The position numbers and the translations under genes were made by a program. From Aureobasidium sp. EXF-3400 (Eukaryota; Ascomycota; Dothideomycetes; Dothideales; Saccotheciaceae): a DNA stretch of 64,000 nucleotides. The stretch is taken from NCBI GenBank assembly GCA_024195585.1, contig SWBL01000126.1, positions 1-64,000 of the forward strand, read 5' to 3'. The stretch's first letter is position 1. Each line of letters begins with the position of its first letter. A model generated the notes under the pieces. The model was not told where the DNA came from. It saw only the letters and a list, made by a program, of their open reading frames with translations, and searched no databases. Below, piece by piece: positions 31,014-40,947 of the stretch.

Positions 31014-31376
31014 ATGTCTTCTCACGATTCATCAGATATCGGTATGCAGCGTATCATCCAGGAATTGGAAAACCTTCAGCTCTCAGATGCCATGAAGGGG
31101 TACTTCCTGCAGGTAAGTCTCTTTGGCTTGACGGCGCCTTCCAAAGCTGACTCTGTGCAGTTACTCAAGCATATGGACGAGCGCGACGAGGAGTGGGCCA
31201 AAGTCGTCAAAATGTGGGAGACTTACGAGAGCGGCTCATCGGGTCCGAACAAAGCCATGATTGAGATCATGCGGAATGTTCAAGATATCTTTATGAAAGA
31301 CGATGACTTTCTCAAGCAGTTGTACAAAGGTCGTATGCAGGAAGTTGGGGCTACGCTGAGGGATGCTTCTGCATGA
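31014..31376 (+). CDS. Small charged helical protein, array gene 2
   Basis: Two exons (31014-31112, 31161-31376), intron 48 bp (GTAAGT..GTGCAG), 104 aa. It reads MSSHDSSDIG, then helices IIQELENLQLSDAMKGYFLQ and, straight after the phase-0 intron, LLKHMDERDEEWAKVVKMW, ending GRMQEVGATLRDASA. The intron length is a multiple of three and holds no stop, so an unspliced 121-residue form is also open. Architecture (one short N-terminal exon, phase-0 intron, charged helix) matches its array neighbours, though direct similarity is weak. No function recognised. Confidence 0.55.
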   Translation: MSSHDSSDIGMQRIIQELENLQLSDAMKGYFLQVSLFGLTAPSKADSVQLLKHMDERDEEWAKVVKMWETYESGSSGPNKAMIEIMRNVQDIFMKDDDFLKQLYKGRMQEVGATLRDASA

Positions 31377-31744
31377 AGTGAACTCAAAGAGACAGAAGAC
31401 ATCGTGTAGTTCTGTGAGCCCTCAATGAGACTGCAAACTTCAAATGAGAATCGATGTTCTAGAAACCCTCAGTGATGGCATGCACCATGATGCTTCTCTT
31501 TTTTAGTCTCGACGAAGTGAACCTGGCTCACTTACTTCGAAATTCACTGCAAATTCCCGCACAGTTCGCTCTTCCTTTCCCTCACTCATACTGCTTATAA
31601 TTTTCTCTCCAACCAATCTCGCTCACTTCTCACGATCCATGCACCCTCAACTCTGCCAAGTCCGTATCTCTTAATCATTTACCTTCGCCTGCCAGGTATG
31701 TGCTGTGACTTTAACAGCTGACAGATTTTTGACCGCTCCACAGA
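31377..31744. other. Intergenic, no gene seen
   Basis: Spacer between array genes 2 and 3. It is pyrimidine-rich before 31745, as expected of a leader. Confidence 0.5.
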
Positions 31745-32155
31745 ATGGATCAATTCAATGCCGCAGTCCAACAAGCCGCAGAGGCTCTTGTCAAGGCCGC
31801 TGTTATGAGGGCCACCATCGAAACAGAGATCAAATGCGTATGAGTGCTGAAGAAAGTCTTCGTCGCGGCTTTACTGACACATCGGCAGCGAAAGGAAACC
31901 GTTGAGCTCTACAGACGTCGTTCTGAAGGACTTGAACAGTGGTGGAGCGACTTCCAAACATGGATAGTCTCGGCGGAAGCTTTGTATGAACTCAAACGCA
32001 AGCAAGAGACTGGAAATGGCGACTATGTCAACACCCGGGCGAGTGATCCAGGTCCTTTGGAGTATCGCATCTTATACCCATGCTGCACACCTGTCCGTGG
32101 TTCCATCAACTTCCTCAAGCGCGAGATCGGGGAACATGCGAAGCGAATCAGGTAG
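31745..32155 (+). CDS. Small charged helical protein, array gene 3 (amber, then in-frame coiled-coil codons)
   Basis: Two exons (31745-31837, 31889-32155; intron 51 bp) give 119 aa: MDQFNAAVQQAAEALVKAAV, a phase-0 intron, then RKETVELYRRRSEGLEQWW and IVSAEALYELKRKQE. It contains a CC pair (LYPCCTPVRG). The TAG at 32153 is followed in frame by 11 codons that continue the heptad-like helix (LEEQLKQENEE) to a TGA at 32189. The bases after the stop are CTAG, the +4 to +6 CUA context known to favour readthrough. Not recognised as any family. Confidence 0.55.
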
Positions 32156-32191
32156 CTAGAGGAACAGCTGAAGCAGGAGAACGAGGAATGA

Positions 32192-32529
32192 AAGCTGGCA
32201 AAGCAGAGCGGCATTTCAAAAGTGTAGACAGGCGCGGTAAAGATACATCAATGAGCACAGCTTCGAATTGCCTCTGAGGTTTGGGACAATCTCGAAGCTC
32301 GAGGAAAAGAATCTTTCATTCAATTCTTATCTCTTCCACAATCAAATTTCCGCGTGTTGTTGTTGTTCAAAGTATGATAAAGCAGGGAGCAAACTTAGTC
32401 TCTTGAATCTCACTCTTACACTCGCAAGACTCTCGATCACAAGAGGCACTAAGAGAGCACCGCTTCCTCTCCTCTTGTGCAACCACAACACTCACAACTT
32501 TCACCAACCAGAGAGTGAGCATTGTTCAC
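32192..32529. other. Intergenic, no gene seen
   Basis: Spacer before array gene 4, containing short frames without features. Confidence 0.5.
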
Positions 32530-33070
32530 ATGAGTGTACCACAGTATGCTAACAAGAAGCAAGCATGCAGGACGTTCGTCGCATCTTAGACAAAGCTACA
32601 AAGTCTGGCACAAAAACTCGAAAAGAACTTAGGCACAGCCAAAGGCTATCTCGAGCATACCAAGAAGACACTCGAGAAGGTCAGCAAGAAGATGGAGTCG
32701 ATCGTTACTGGACTTGAGAAGGAGATCAACGATTCTGTGCAGAGTTCGATCAATCTGGTAGGACTTTTGATGTCACAGCATACAGGACTCGAACTGACAC
32801 ACACGACGGATCAAAGCGCAGATCGAACAGCGCAAGGTCGACATGGAAAAGGCCAATGAGTGCAAGAAGCGCCAGTTCGAGAAGTACCAGCTCTACCACA
32901 AAGCCGTCGAGTCGATGGAGGAGCCCAAGTCTGGAGAGATTGACCAGCGTGTTGGAGCGATCTACTGTGACGGGCACGATTGGCTTACTGAGAGCATTGC
33001 TCGTTGGGAGGAAGAGAACAAGAAGGCTGAGGGCGAGATTCGCAAGCTCGAGTGGCTGATGAAGTATTGA
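32530..33070 (+). CDS. Small coiled-coil protein, array gene 4 (5' exon uncertain)
   Basis: The supported part is exon 32604-32757 (LAQKLEKNLGTAKGYLEHTK, KVSKKMESIVTGLEKEINDS), intron 32758-32821 (64 bp), and exon 32822-33070 (IEQRKVDMEKANECKKRQFE ... ENKKAEGEIRKLEWLMKY). The most economical start is ATG 32530 with a 14-nt first exon and a 60-bp intron carrying TGCTAAC, giving 138 aa. The first splice is not certain, because the frame upstream of 32587 is closed by a TAG. The IEQR start of the last exon and the 64-bp phase-0 intron match array gene 1. It is strongly coiled-coil by composition. Confidence 0.5.
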
Positions 33071-33417
33071 TATGTTCATGGTTGGAGGTCAGAGCGGGAA
33101 AGAGGTTGGAGGTCGGGCGGAGGTTGTTGCCGGATGCCCCTCGGTTGGCGGGGTCCGGGCACGAGCCTCGGCCGGGGTTGGACCATCTGTTGATGTGAAA
33201 AAGATGGCCCGAGACCGAGACTTGGATGTTCTCACGGCCTCGCATGAATATTCCAGTATGCCAATTGTTAATCAAAAAGGGATGCCTGTGAGATGAGCGT
33301 CCAGACGACTCGACCTTTCCTTTCTTTCTCTTTGTCTTGACTTTCCAGCGCTTGTCAACTCCCATCCTTCCAACCTCGCTGTCGTTGCGACCTAACCACA
33401 ATACCAACGGCAATACC
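33071..33417. other. Intergenic, right boundary of the accessory island
   Basis: It separates the last island gene from panB. A minus-strand frame through it (32985-33878) is antisense to panB and carries no domain. Confidence 0.5.
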
Positions 33418-34491
33418 ATGTCTATCACCGCCAGCATGCTTCGTGTCGTGCGACCAGTCGCTCGTCCAATGATGCGCCCGGCAGCCCCGACAAGGCTGCT
33501 CCAACCCATCCAATGCATCCGCCAGTCGTCACACTCTCCTCTCGGCAGCTCATCGTCGCCGGCACGCAAGAAGGTCACGCTACCAACAATCATGTCGCTG
33601 TACCGCAAGAACGAGCCCATCACTGTCATTACCGCCCACGATTTCCCTTCGGCGCACGTAGCCGACCAGGCAGGCATTGACATAGTCCTAGTCGGCGACT
33701 CTCTCGCTATGGTTGCCCTCGGCATGGACGACACCAGCGAAGTTCTCATGGAAGAGATGCTTCTACACTGTCGTAGCGTTGCCAGGGGTGCCAGATCTGC
33801 CTTTATCGTATGCTCTCCTGCATCCAATCTTCTACTTCTGCCACTGACTGAACCAAAACAGGTTGGCGACCTACCCATGGGTACCTACGAGATTTCACCC
33901 GACCAAGCCCTTCAATCCGCAATCACCATGGTCAAGACTGGCCGCGTCCACGGTATCAAGCTCGAAGGCGGCGCTGAGATGGCTCCTACCATCAAGAAGA
34001 TCACATCCGCCGGCATCCCTGTCCTCGCTCACGTTGGCCTTACTCCCCAACGACAAAACTCTCTTGGTGGCTTTAGAGTACAAGGCAAAACAACAGCGAG
34101 CGCCATCAAGTTGCTACAAGACGCATTGGCAGTACAAGAGGCGGGTGCTTTTGCAATGGTCGTTGAAGCCGTACCAGCCGAGATTGCAACTTTGGTCACA
34201 AAAAAGCTTCGCGTCCCTACCATCGGCATTGGCGCTGGAAACGGCTGCTCAGGTCAGGTCCTTGTTCAAGTAGACATGCTAGGCAACTTCCCTCCTGGCC
34301 GCTTCCTGCCCAAGTTCGTCAAGAAGTACGGAGATGTCTGGGGTGAGTCGTCAAGGGCGATTCAGCAGTACAAAGAGGAGGTCAAGAGTCGAGCATATCC
34401 TGCTGTTGAACATACATACCCCATGCCTCAGGCAGAGCTTGCCGAGTTCAAAAAGTTGGTTGGTGAGGAAAAGGAGGAGGTTGAGAACTAG
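33418..34491 (+). CDS. panB: 3-methyl-2-oxobutanoate hydroxymethyltransferase (ketopantoate hydroxymethyltransferase)
   Basis: First committed step of pantothenate (vitamin B5) synthesis: transfer of a hydroxymethyl group from methylene-tetrahydrofolate to 2-oxoisovalerate. 339 aa after removal of one intron (33808-33861). The N-terminus is Arg-rich (MLRVVRPVARPMMRPAA), suggesting a mitochondrial presequence. Core motifs: ITVITAHDFPSA, DIVLVGDSLAMVALGMDDT, VGDLPMGTYE, KLEGGAEM, HVGLTPQ..SLGGFRVQG, FAMVVEAVPAE and IGIGAGNGCSGQVLVQVDM, all standard for PanB. The 54-bp intron has no stop and is a multiple of three, so only homology (AFI|VGDLPMGTYE) reveals it. The start is ATG 33418; upstream residues rely on TTG. 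Confidence 0.95.
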   Translation: MSITASMLRVVRPVARPMMRPAAPTRLLQPIQCIRQSSHSPLGSSSSPARKKVTLPTIMSLYRKNEPITVITAHDFPSAHVADQAGIDIVLVGDSLAMVALGMDDTSEVLMEEMLLHCRSVARGARSAFIVCSPASNLLLLPLTEPKQVGDLPMGTYEISPDQALQSAITMVKTGRVHGIKLEGGAEMAPTIKKITSAGIPVLAHVGLTPQRQNSLGGFRVQGKTTASAIKLLQDALAVQEAGAFAMVVEAVPAEIATLVTKKLRVPTIGIGAGNGCSGQVLVQVDMLGNFPPGRFLPKFVKKYGDVWGESSRAIQQYKEEVKSRAYPAVEHTYPMPQAELAEFKKLVGEEKEEVEN

Positions 34492-34771
34492 GACATGTCT
34501 CGTGTGGCGTTCAGTGCGGATTTGTGTTGTTGCGTATATACCCTCATTGGCGATGTACATTATTTGAAGTCGGGATAATATTTAGGACCTCTGTATCCAC
34601 GCGCTTATGGCGCTCTCTCATTTGACGTCTCTCTTCCTTGCTTTCAGTTCCCACAATCTGTTCATGACCCGAACCGCATGCTACCCACACCAAAAACTCC
34701 ATTGCTTAAGCGCCCACTCGCATACCCAAATCATATTGCCCAACGAAGTCTCTTTTTCTCGTTTCCCACCT

Positions 34772-35348
34772 TCAGCCAAAACTCTGCGCAACACAATAAG
34801 TAATCACCAACTCCTCGCCCGTCTTGAAGCACCTCCACAGATTCCCCACGCCTTCATCAAGACCAGGCGCAAACACCTGATTCACATAACAAAACACGCT
34901 TTCATGCGGTTGCAGTGCCAGTTTCTTGCGTAAGAACTTTACTACCGCGTCGAAATGTAGGGACGAAGACATTTTGTACTTTTGGCCGCTGCGGAGGGGA
35001 GGGGTGGAGGGCCCGGGGCGGAAGTGGAGCATTACTGTTTTGCGTTTTTCGTCAGGACCTTGATAAAGATGGAGTAGGGCAATAAAGCAGTAAGATGGAT
35101 GGATGAGAATAGTTGAAGGTGGAAGAGGTTAGTATAGGGATAGACTTGATCAATGTCTTACTCTTGTCCTTGTCCAAGAGTCCTGCTTTGGAGAGTGCGG
35201 TGTGCGCATCGCGGGGTAGATGATCCAGTACTACTGATGCAGCCATTGTCATGGGCATGTCGGTTTGGAGAGATTCATCTGATGCTAGTGTTGCTTCTGC
35301 TTCTGATTCTGTCGCGGTGGTGTCTGGTACTGATGGTGAGGAAGCCAT
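34772..35348 (-). CDS. ATG12: Autophagy ubiquitin-like protein Atg12
   Basis: Ubiquitin-like modifier that is conjugated to Atg5; the conjugate drives Atg8 lipidation in autophagosome formation. Two exons (35348-35162, 35058-34772; intron 103 bp) give 157 aa. A disordered Ser/Thr/Glu-rich N-terminus is followed by a ubiquitin-fold domain: KTVMLHFRPGPSTPPLR, FDAVVKFLRKKL, VFCYVNQVFAPGLDEGVGNL and WRCFKTGEELVITYCVAQSF, ending with the required C-terminal Gly. The last 45 residues are highly diagnostic for Atg12. The gene is tail-to-tail with panB. Confidence 0.95.
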
Positions 35349-35751
35349 GTTTGCGGTGTGCGAGTTTGCGTATCTGAGAGTGGGTGTTTGGGTTTTAGAT
35401 TTTCTCCTAGCAGTTGATGGGTATTGCTAAAGACTTTTTTTTTGGTGTGTTTTTGGAATGGGCGTTTCGAGTTTGTGTTGTCTCGGAAGTTGTGGATGTG
35501 GTTGGTTGTTGATAGATGTCGAGTAGAAAGGCGCGAGTGGAAGTTGTTGCCCAAGCTCCAGGCAGGTAATTCAAATTGCAATCATGCCAACCAAGACGGT
35601 CAGGCACTTTCTTTTACGTATGCAAGACATAAACTTGGTTTTCACCATCAAGTAAATTGTTTACTCGGTCAGTGAAACCCGTAGCATTGGAGCAAAAATG
35701 CCTCGAGATGCATTGTTGCGGTAGCGACCCTGCTATCATGCTATGATTCAT
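35349..35751. other. Intergenic, no gene seen
   Basis: Promoter region of ATG12 and 3' region of the next minus-strand gene. Overlapping short frames on both strands have no domain. Confidence 0.5.
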
Positions 35752-36634
35752 CTACCCTTCCATTATCTGCTCTAGGATCCTCCTCGCTTTTCCAGCCATC
35801 TCATTAGCTTCAAATCCATATCCTCCATCTTCTTCAATATCTCCAAGTCTCTTCAACCAAAACTCCCATCTCTCCTTCGAAAACCCCGGCTCCTCCCCAA
35901 CACCCCAAAGTTCACCTCCAACCCGAGTATCCCTGAGCTCTGCTTCCGTGAGCTGCTTGGCAGCCAACCGCACCCAGTCATACACGATCAACATGTCCAT
36001 TGTACGAGTAGTGATAGGTGGATCTGCTCTTTCCAAAGCCTGTGTGATGGCTTGCAGAGCCTGATACGAGCAATCACTGACTCCATTACGGGTCAGTCGA
36101 GCCATAAAAGCGTACAAGTTACGCAGGTATCTGCGTTTGACTTTGTTTTCTGGTGTGTCTGTGTGTAGACGACAGAGATCCTGAGCTTCTGTAATTGAGG
36201 AGGAATTCTTGTCAGCCATGTTGTGTAAAACCATCGATGGGTGATGGATCAGCTTTTCATGAAAAAGTATCCTTACCTTCCGCCTCTATCAACATAGAAC
36301 ACCCATCTTGGAAGATATACTGCCACTGAGGTTGACCAGCATTTTGCGGAAGTTCTCTGATTGCTTCCACTGTCTCAACAAGTCTGTCCTGTGATTCGTG
36401 ATTGGCTGGAAGGTGTTTGCTGATATAGATACAGATATCTTCTACTTCATCGCGGAAACCGCCGATGTTGTGTTCGGGCTCAACGGTGAAAGATATCTCG
36501 TGCGCTACTTTGTGGGCCGAGGCCGTCGTGTGGGTCAGGAAGGAGAGAATGCTGGCTTTGTTTTTGCAGTCTGCTTCGTCGTCCCATTCGTGGGCGAGGC
36601 TGGGGGTTAGGGGATAGGTGTCGATAGGATTCAT
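35752..36634 (-). CDS. DUF3632 family protein
   Basis: Two exons (36634-36277, 36188-35752; intron 87 bp) give 264 aa. The second exon carries the typical family block YLRNLYAFMARLTRNGVSD..YQALQAITQALE, then MLIVYDWVRLAAKQL and RWEFWLKRLGDI. The first exon is a helical N-terminal half (QDRLVETVEAIRELPQNAG). DUF3632 is a fungal family of unknown function, often multi-copy; a more divergent copy lies at 21342. No signal peptide or membrane segment. Confidence 0.8.
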
Positions 36635-36854
36635 GTTGCAAGGTGTTGATACTTCTAGGATGCAATGGTGGTCTCAGGTTGGTTGATGTTTGATGGATAC
36701 TACGTCACAAGATCCTATCAGATCCACAATCGAAACGCACGAAGGAGCAGCTTTGTCATTAAACTACTGCAACATCTTGGCATAGAATGTGATTTTCATC
36801 TGGATCAAAAGACAAGCTAACAATGATGGTCTATTTACATTTCAACAGACATCT
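36635..36854. other. Intergenic, no gene seen
   Basis: Short promoter and 3' UTR spacer between two minus-strand genes. Confidence 0.5.
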
Positions 36855-39800
36855 CTACCTGATCGGGCTTCCGAAGATGTCCTTCTTGACAGGCGGAGTC
36901 TGGTTGGAGCCCCCGAGGAGTGCAAGTCCCACCGTCTTTCTAGCTGGTGTACCTGGCACGCTCATATGTCCTGGAGTTTCAGGTCTCCATTCTCCATTTT
37001 CCCTTTCTGTTTTGTAGACTGATGGGGGCTTGAAGTTTGTTTCTCGGCCGCGGTCGAAGATATCGTCGAGCATGCTTTCGATGATACCAGCATCCATGAA
37101 TTCCTGGTACTTGCGCCAGAGCTTGAGTGCTGTGAGAGCGTCTTCAACACTGTCATGTCCCTTGTCAGTGTCCTGTTGAATCTCTTCTTTCAGCAGATAC
37201 CAAGCCAAGAAACGTAGTGAGAGACGACGTTGACTGCGTAGACGGTGCGAGAAGAGGTCGACCGTGTCAACGACTTGGGCTCGAGGTACATGGATGTTGA
37301 TGATACGGAAATCTTTCGGCAAGCCATGGCCGACGAACACGACACCCAGATTAAGCAGCAGCCATAACTTTTTGTAGGCCACCTTCAGATTGACCAAATT
37401 ATGCTTGCTGACAGCACGGTCGAGATCACCGGGACTGATGCCTGAATACGCAGTCAGATAGTCAACCACAGGCTCCGAACTAGCGATGTAGTCGTCGATG
37501 AATGGAAGGCCCTCGTAGGGACCTGCGCCTCGCAACACCGATACACGCGCAAGGCCAAGTCGAGGAGGCCGCACCGTTTCGCGCGTGCCATCTGCTTTAA
37601 TATCAATCTCGGCCTTTGAAAGAGCAACAAACTCAGCGTCGATAGCACAGGGCATGCCCGCTCGAGGAAGCTCCGTGGTAGGATTGAGATTGCGCAGTAC
37701 TGTTGGGTCGGGTGATTTGTGCGGTCCTCTCGGCAGATAGTAAAGTAGAGATGGGTCGAGGTTTTCTTTCCAAGAATCATCAATGACATGAGATGCCGAC
37801 TTGGCTTGATATGTGAGGATGGAAGGCAGTTTCCAATTCATGTCGAATCTGAGGGCTTCTTCGGAAGTCGTAGATCTGACGAGGAAATCATTAAACAAGT
37901 GCCACTGGTCTTGATCTGCCGGATCGGGCGAAGACGGTGCGACGTTGATCAATGACACCAGATGAGACTTTTGGTTATCCGCGCTGTTGATGTCAACGAC
38001 CATGCCAACAAGCTCGTAGACCATAATATCATAGAAACCGCGCTGGAGATGATACTTAAGATCGGAGCCCTCATAGCAGAAGAATTGTCCGTTCTGAACT
38101 ACGACACCAATCTCCTGAGGCAGCCATCCAGGTGTTGACCATAATTGCTTGTGGTCTGGCGAATGAATGGCTGTGTTGACCATCAGAACTTTGGGGATGC
38201 TCTGAATTGTCTTGCGGGTGCTGAGTTGTTGGTATCGCTTGCAGCGGTCACACCAACCTCGAGTCTGATCTTGACGTTCAACACTCGCTTTGAGGACTTG
38301 AGAAAATGCTGGTCTTGGTGGAGCCATGCGTGGGTGATGTTTTAGTGGTTTCGGTGGGTATACCAAATCGTGGACAAGTGTTTCGCCCGGCTTGAGCATT
38401 TCGTTGGCGCAATGCCCGCATCTTATTGCTAGCAATGCGCCTGTCGTTAGAGATTGTTCCATGTGCCTGTTGTGCGGAGGTAGCTGCCGGAAGCTATCGC
38501 AGAATGTCTTGAGCAAGAATCTGTTTGCTGCTTGTATTGTGACGGAAAGCGGATTGTTCGCAGCCGCAAACTGTTCGAGCAAGCCTAGAGTCGATGCATC
38601 TGACAAGCTGCTAAACACTTTGAGAAAGTTACTAGCTTGGCAGTTCATACCAGCAGCCTTTTCCAACATGTCCGTCAAGAAGCCCATCTCGCAGAGCAGA
38701 CAGTTGTCATACAGACAGGAAGTAGCCGTGTGATGAAGTGCTAGATTGCGTATTGTTGGTGTGAAGCGCAGAAGCTGCAAAAGCGGATTTGTGTATGAGT
38801 TGGCGATATGAGTCTCCAGTCCAGAGTACTTCGTCTTGTTGTAGTACCTGCATCGTGTTAGTAAAAGATGGGCCAATGCAGCATTAAATAACTAACTCAA
38901 AGTCGAAATCGTCTACACCAAATTTACTATATTTGATCTCGACGTTTCGATACATGACTGGAACGTCTCTTCTGGTTGCGCCACCAAGAGCCAAGTCACC
39001 CAATGCCTCGAGTGCATCCGACATGCGTCTTCCGCCTTCATGCCCTTGAGATTCATCCTTCTGTCGTTCGCTAAGGAAACGAGGTGCCGCAAGTGTGTCG
39101 TGCGCTCTTTGGACGGCTCTGGTATCCTCGAATTGGTACCTGCGTGTCTTACGCGCGAACGATGCATAGCCTCCGATATCTGATCGCTTCAAGGAGGCGA
39201 GTATGCCGGCATCAATCTTGCTCGGCGGTGCTCCAACCTCGGATATCAGATGACTAGGCCAAGCGGAGAGCAAAACTTCTCTATAGTATGGCATACCGAT
39301 CAAATTCAAGGGGCTGGTACTGATCAGCGCGTGTTCCTCAAATCTTCAAGTATTACTCACATGTCCGGTGACCAGTCCATGGGTGGGGTCGGTACAGGTT
39401 GATCCGCAAACTCAGTCGGGCTGCCGTATTCGGTAAACTGAATCTTGTTAGGAGAGCCCCAAAGATGCATAGCGCATTGTGCATCAGTAAGAACCAGAGC
39501 ATCTCCTGAGGGTGCTATGTCTAAAGATGTGATATGGGTATCAAAGACGTTTGCATGCCGCATGCTAGGCGCATCCGGGTTCATAATGTCGATGGCGTAA
39601 ATGAGTCCACCTTGGGATGCAACCATGCAGGTTGTTGACATCTTGGGGTGCATCCTGACAAAGGCGGCGCCTGGGGGAAATGGTACTGGTGGTAGAGGCA
39701 TGAGAGTTTTTAGATCAAAGACATTGGCCAGGTGGTCCAACATGTACCCATGCTGTGGCCTTGAAGACCATCCACAAGTAACAAGAACATCCGATCTAGC

Positions 39801-40633
39801 GTCCATATCGTTGATGAATGCCGAATGCGCTTTCCAGGTCCTAGCGACTTTGTAGTTGATCAGATCCAGGAAGTGGACGTAACCATCAGCTGTACCAGCA
39901 CAGATATACTGGCCACCACGTTTCATCATGGTATATGGCGCATCTGCTTTGAGCTGTAATCTGGTCAGTCGAGTCCATTGAGCTCATAGAATGCGAACAT
40001 ACTGTGGAGGTGATAACTCCCTTATCGACGTCAATCTTGTACATCGTCTCCTGGCAACCAGCGACTAGGACTTCATGAACACCTTTTGAGGTGAATGCCA
40101 TGCAGCGCAAATCTTTCATGTCATCTTGACTGCAACAGTATCAGATCTTGTTGGAGTGTTTCAGGTTCTTGCAGGACTTACTTGAAGTGCCATTGTGTCA
40201 CTCCTTTCCGCGATGCCATATGTACACTTTTTGCTGTGATTGATATGACACCGCGGTCGCACATGAGCATCTGCTTGACGGGTCCTTCGGAAGGTGCATG
40301 GCCTCGGTAGGAAGTATATCTTTGCAACTCTGGTCCGTAAAATGATGTTATTCGACCCTGATATATCGAGATGAGCGGGACTAGACTTTATGAGCTGGGT
40401 GAAATATGAGCTCACAAATTCGTTTGCAGCCCAAAGCAGCTCTTGCATAGAGTCAAAAGCAAAAGTGCTGATGGATGTATTCAGAGCATTTGGACTAGGC
40501 GGAGGAAGCACTACGCGAGCGACCTGAAAAACAAATGAACATGACAATCTTTTGAAAACGCAACTGTCCGAGGGATGCAGAGTCGCGTGGGAGCTGTTGG
40601 GCGACGCCTTACCTCATCCCAATCTGTCTCCAT
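36855..40633 (-). CDS. PAN2: PAN2-PAN3 deadenylation complex catalytic subunit
   Basis: Poly(A)-specific exonuclease that trims mRNA poly(A) tails in the cytoplasm together with PAN3. Seven exons (40633-40613, 40523-40416, 40357-40182, 40129-40003, 39953-39361, 39313-38897, 38847-36855) join to 1144 aa. The order is: N-terminal WD40-like part ([29 protein letters not shown]), linker, UCH-like pseudo-hydrolase ([26 protein letters not shown]), then the DEDD exonuclease. Exonuclease residues are all present: DAEFVAL (D, E), [11 protein letters not shown] (D) and GHDSVEDAL (H, D). The first exon is only 21 nt (METDWDE). It is divergent from IND1, with 314 bp between the two start codons. Confidence 0.95.
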
Positions 40634-40947
40634 TGTCGCGGGATCGACTCGTTATATGCAGCATCACTTGCGCAAACAACGACATGTGGGTTAAGAATAA
40701 TGGAGTCTCCCGTCTCGCATCAAAAAAGGGAACAAACAGAACAAGCGACAATGGTGGTTCTCTGCAGCGATCAAGCGGCCATGCGAAACCGGCGGGACGT
40801 GTTGTCTCCTTGGATCTTGACGCGTCTCAATGCAAGACGCCCTCGGAGGGAAGCCGCAACCCAGCCGATGCCGAAGATTCCCCATTGTTCATGACGTCTT
40901 TCAGCGCTGCTTCTCGAGACGGCGGTCATCATTGACATACTACAAAA
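40634..40947. promoter_or_regulatory. Divergent promoter region PAN2 / IND1
   Basis: 314 bp between two housekeeping start codons. Short overlapping frames are not credited. No clear TATA box. Confidence 0.5.

Noticed and set aside
32985..33878. 297-codon minus-strand frame
   Set aside because: It is antisense to panB and array gene 4, with no domain and Arg/Ser-rich shadow composition.
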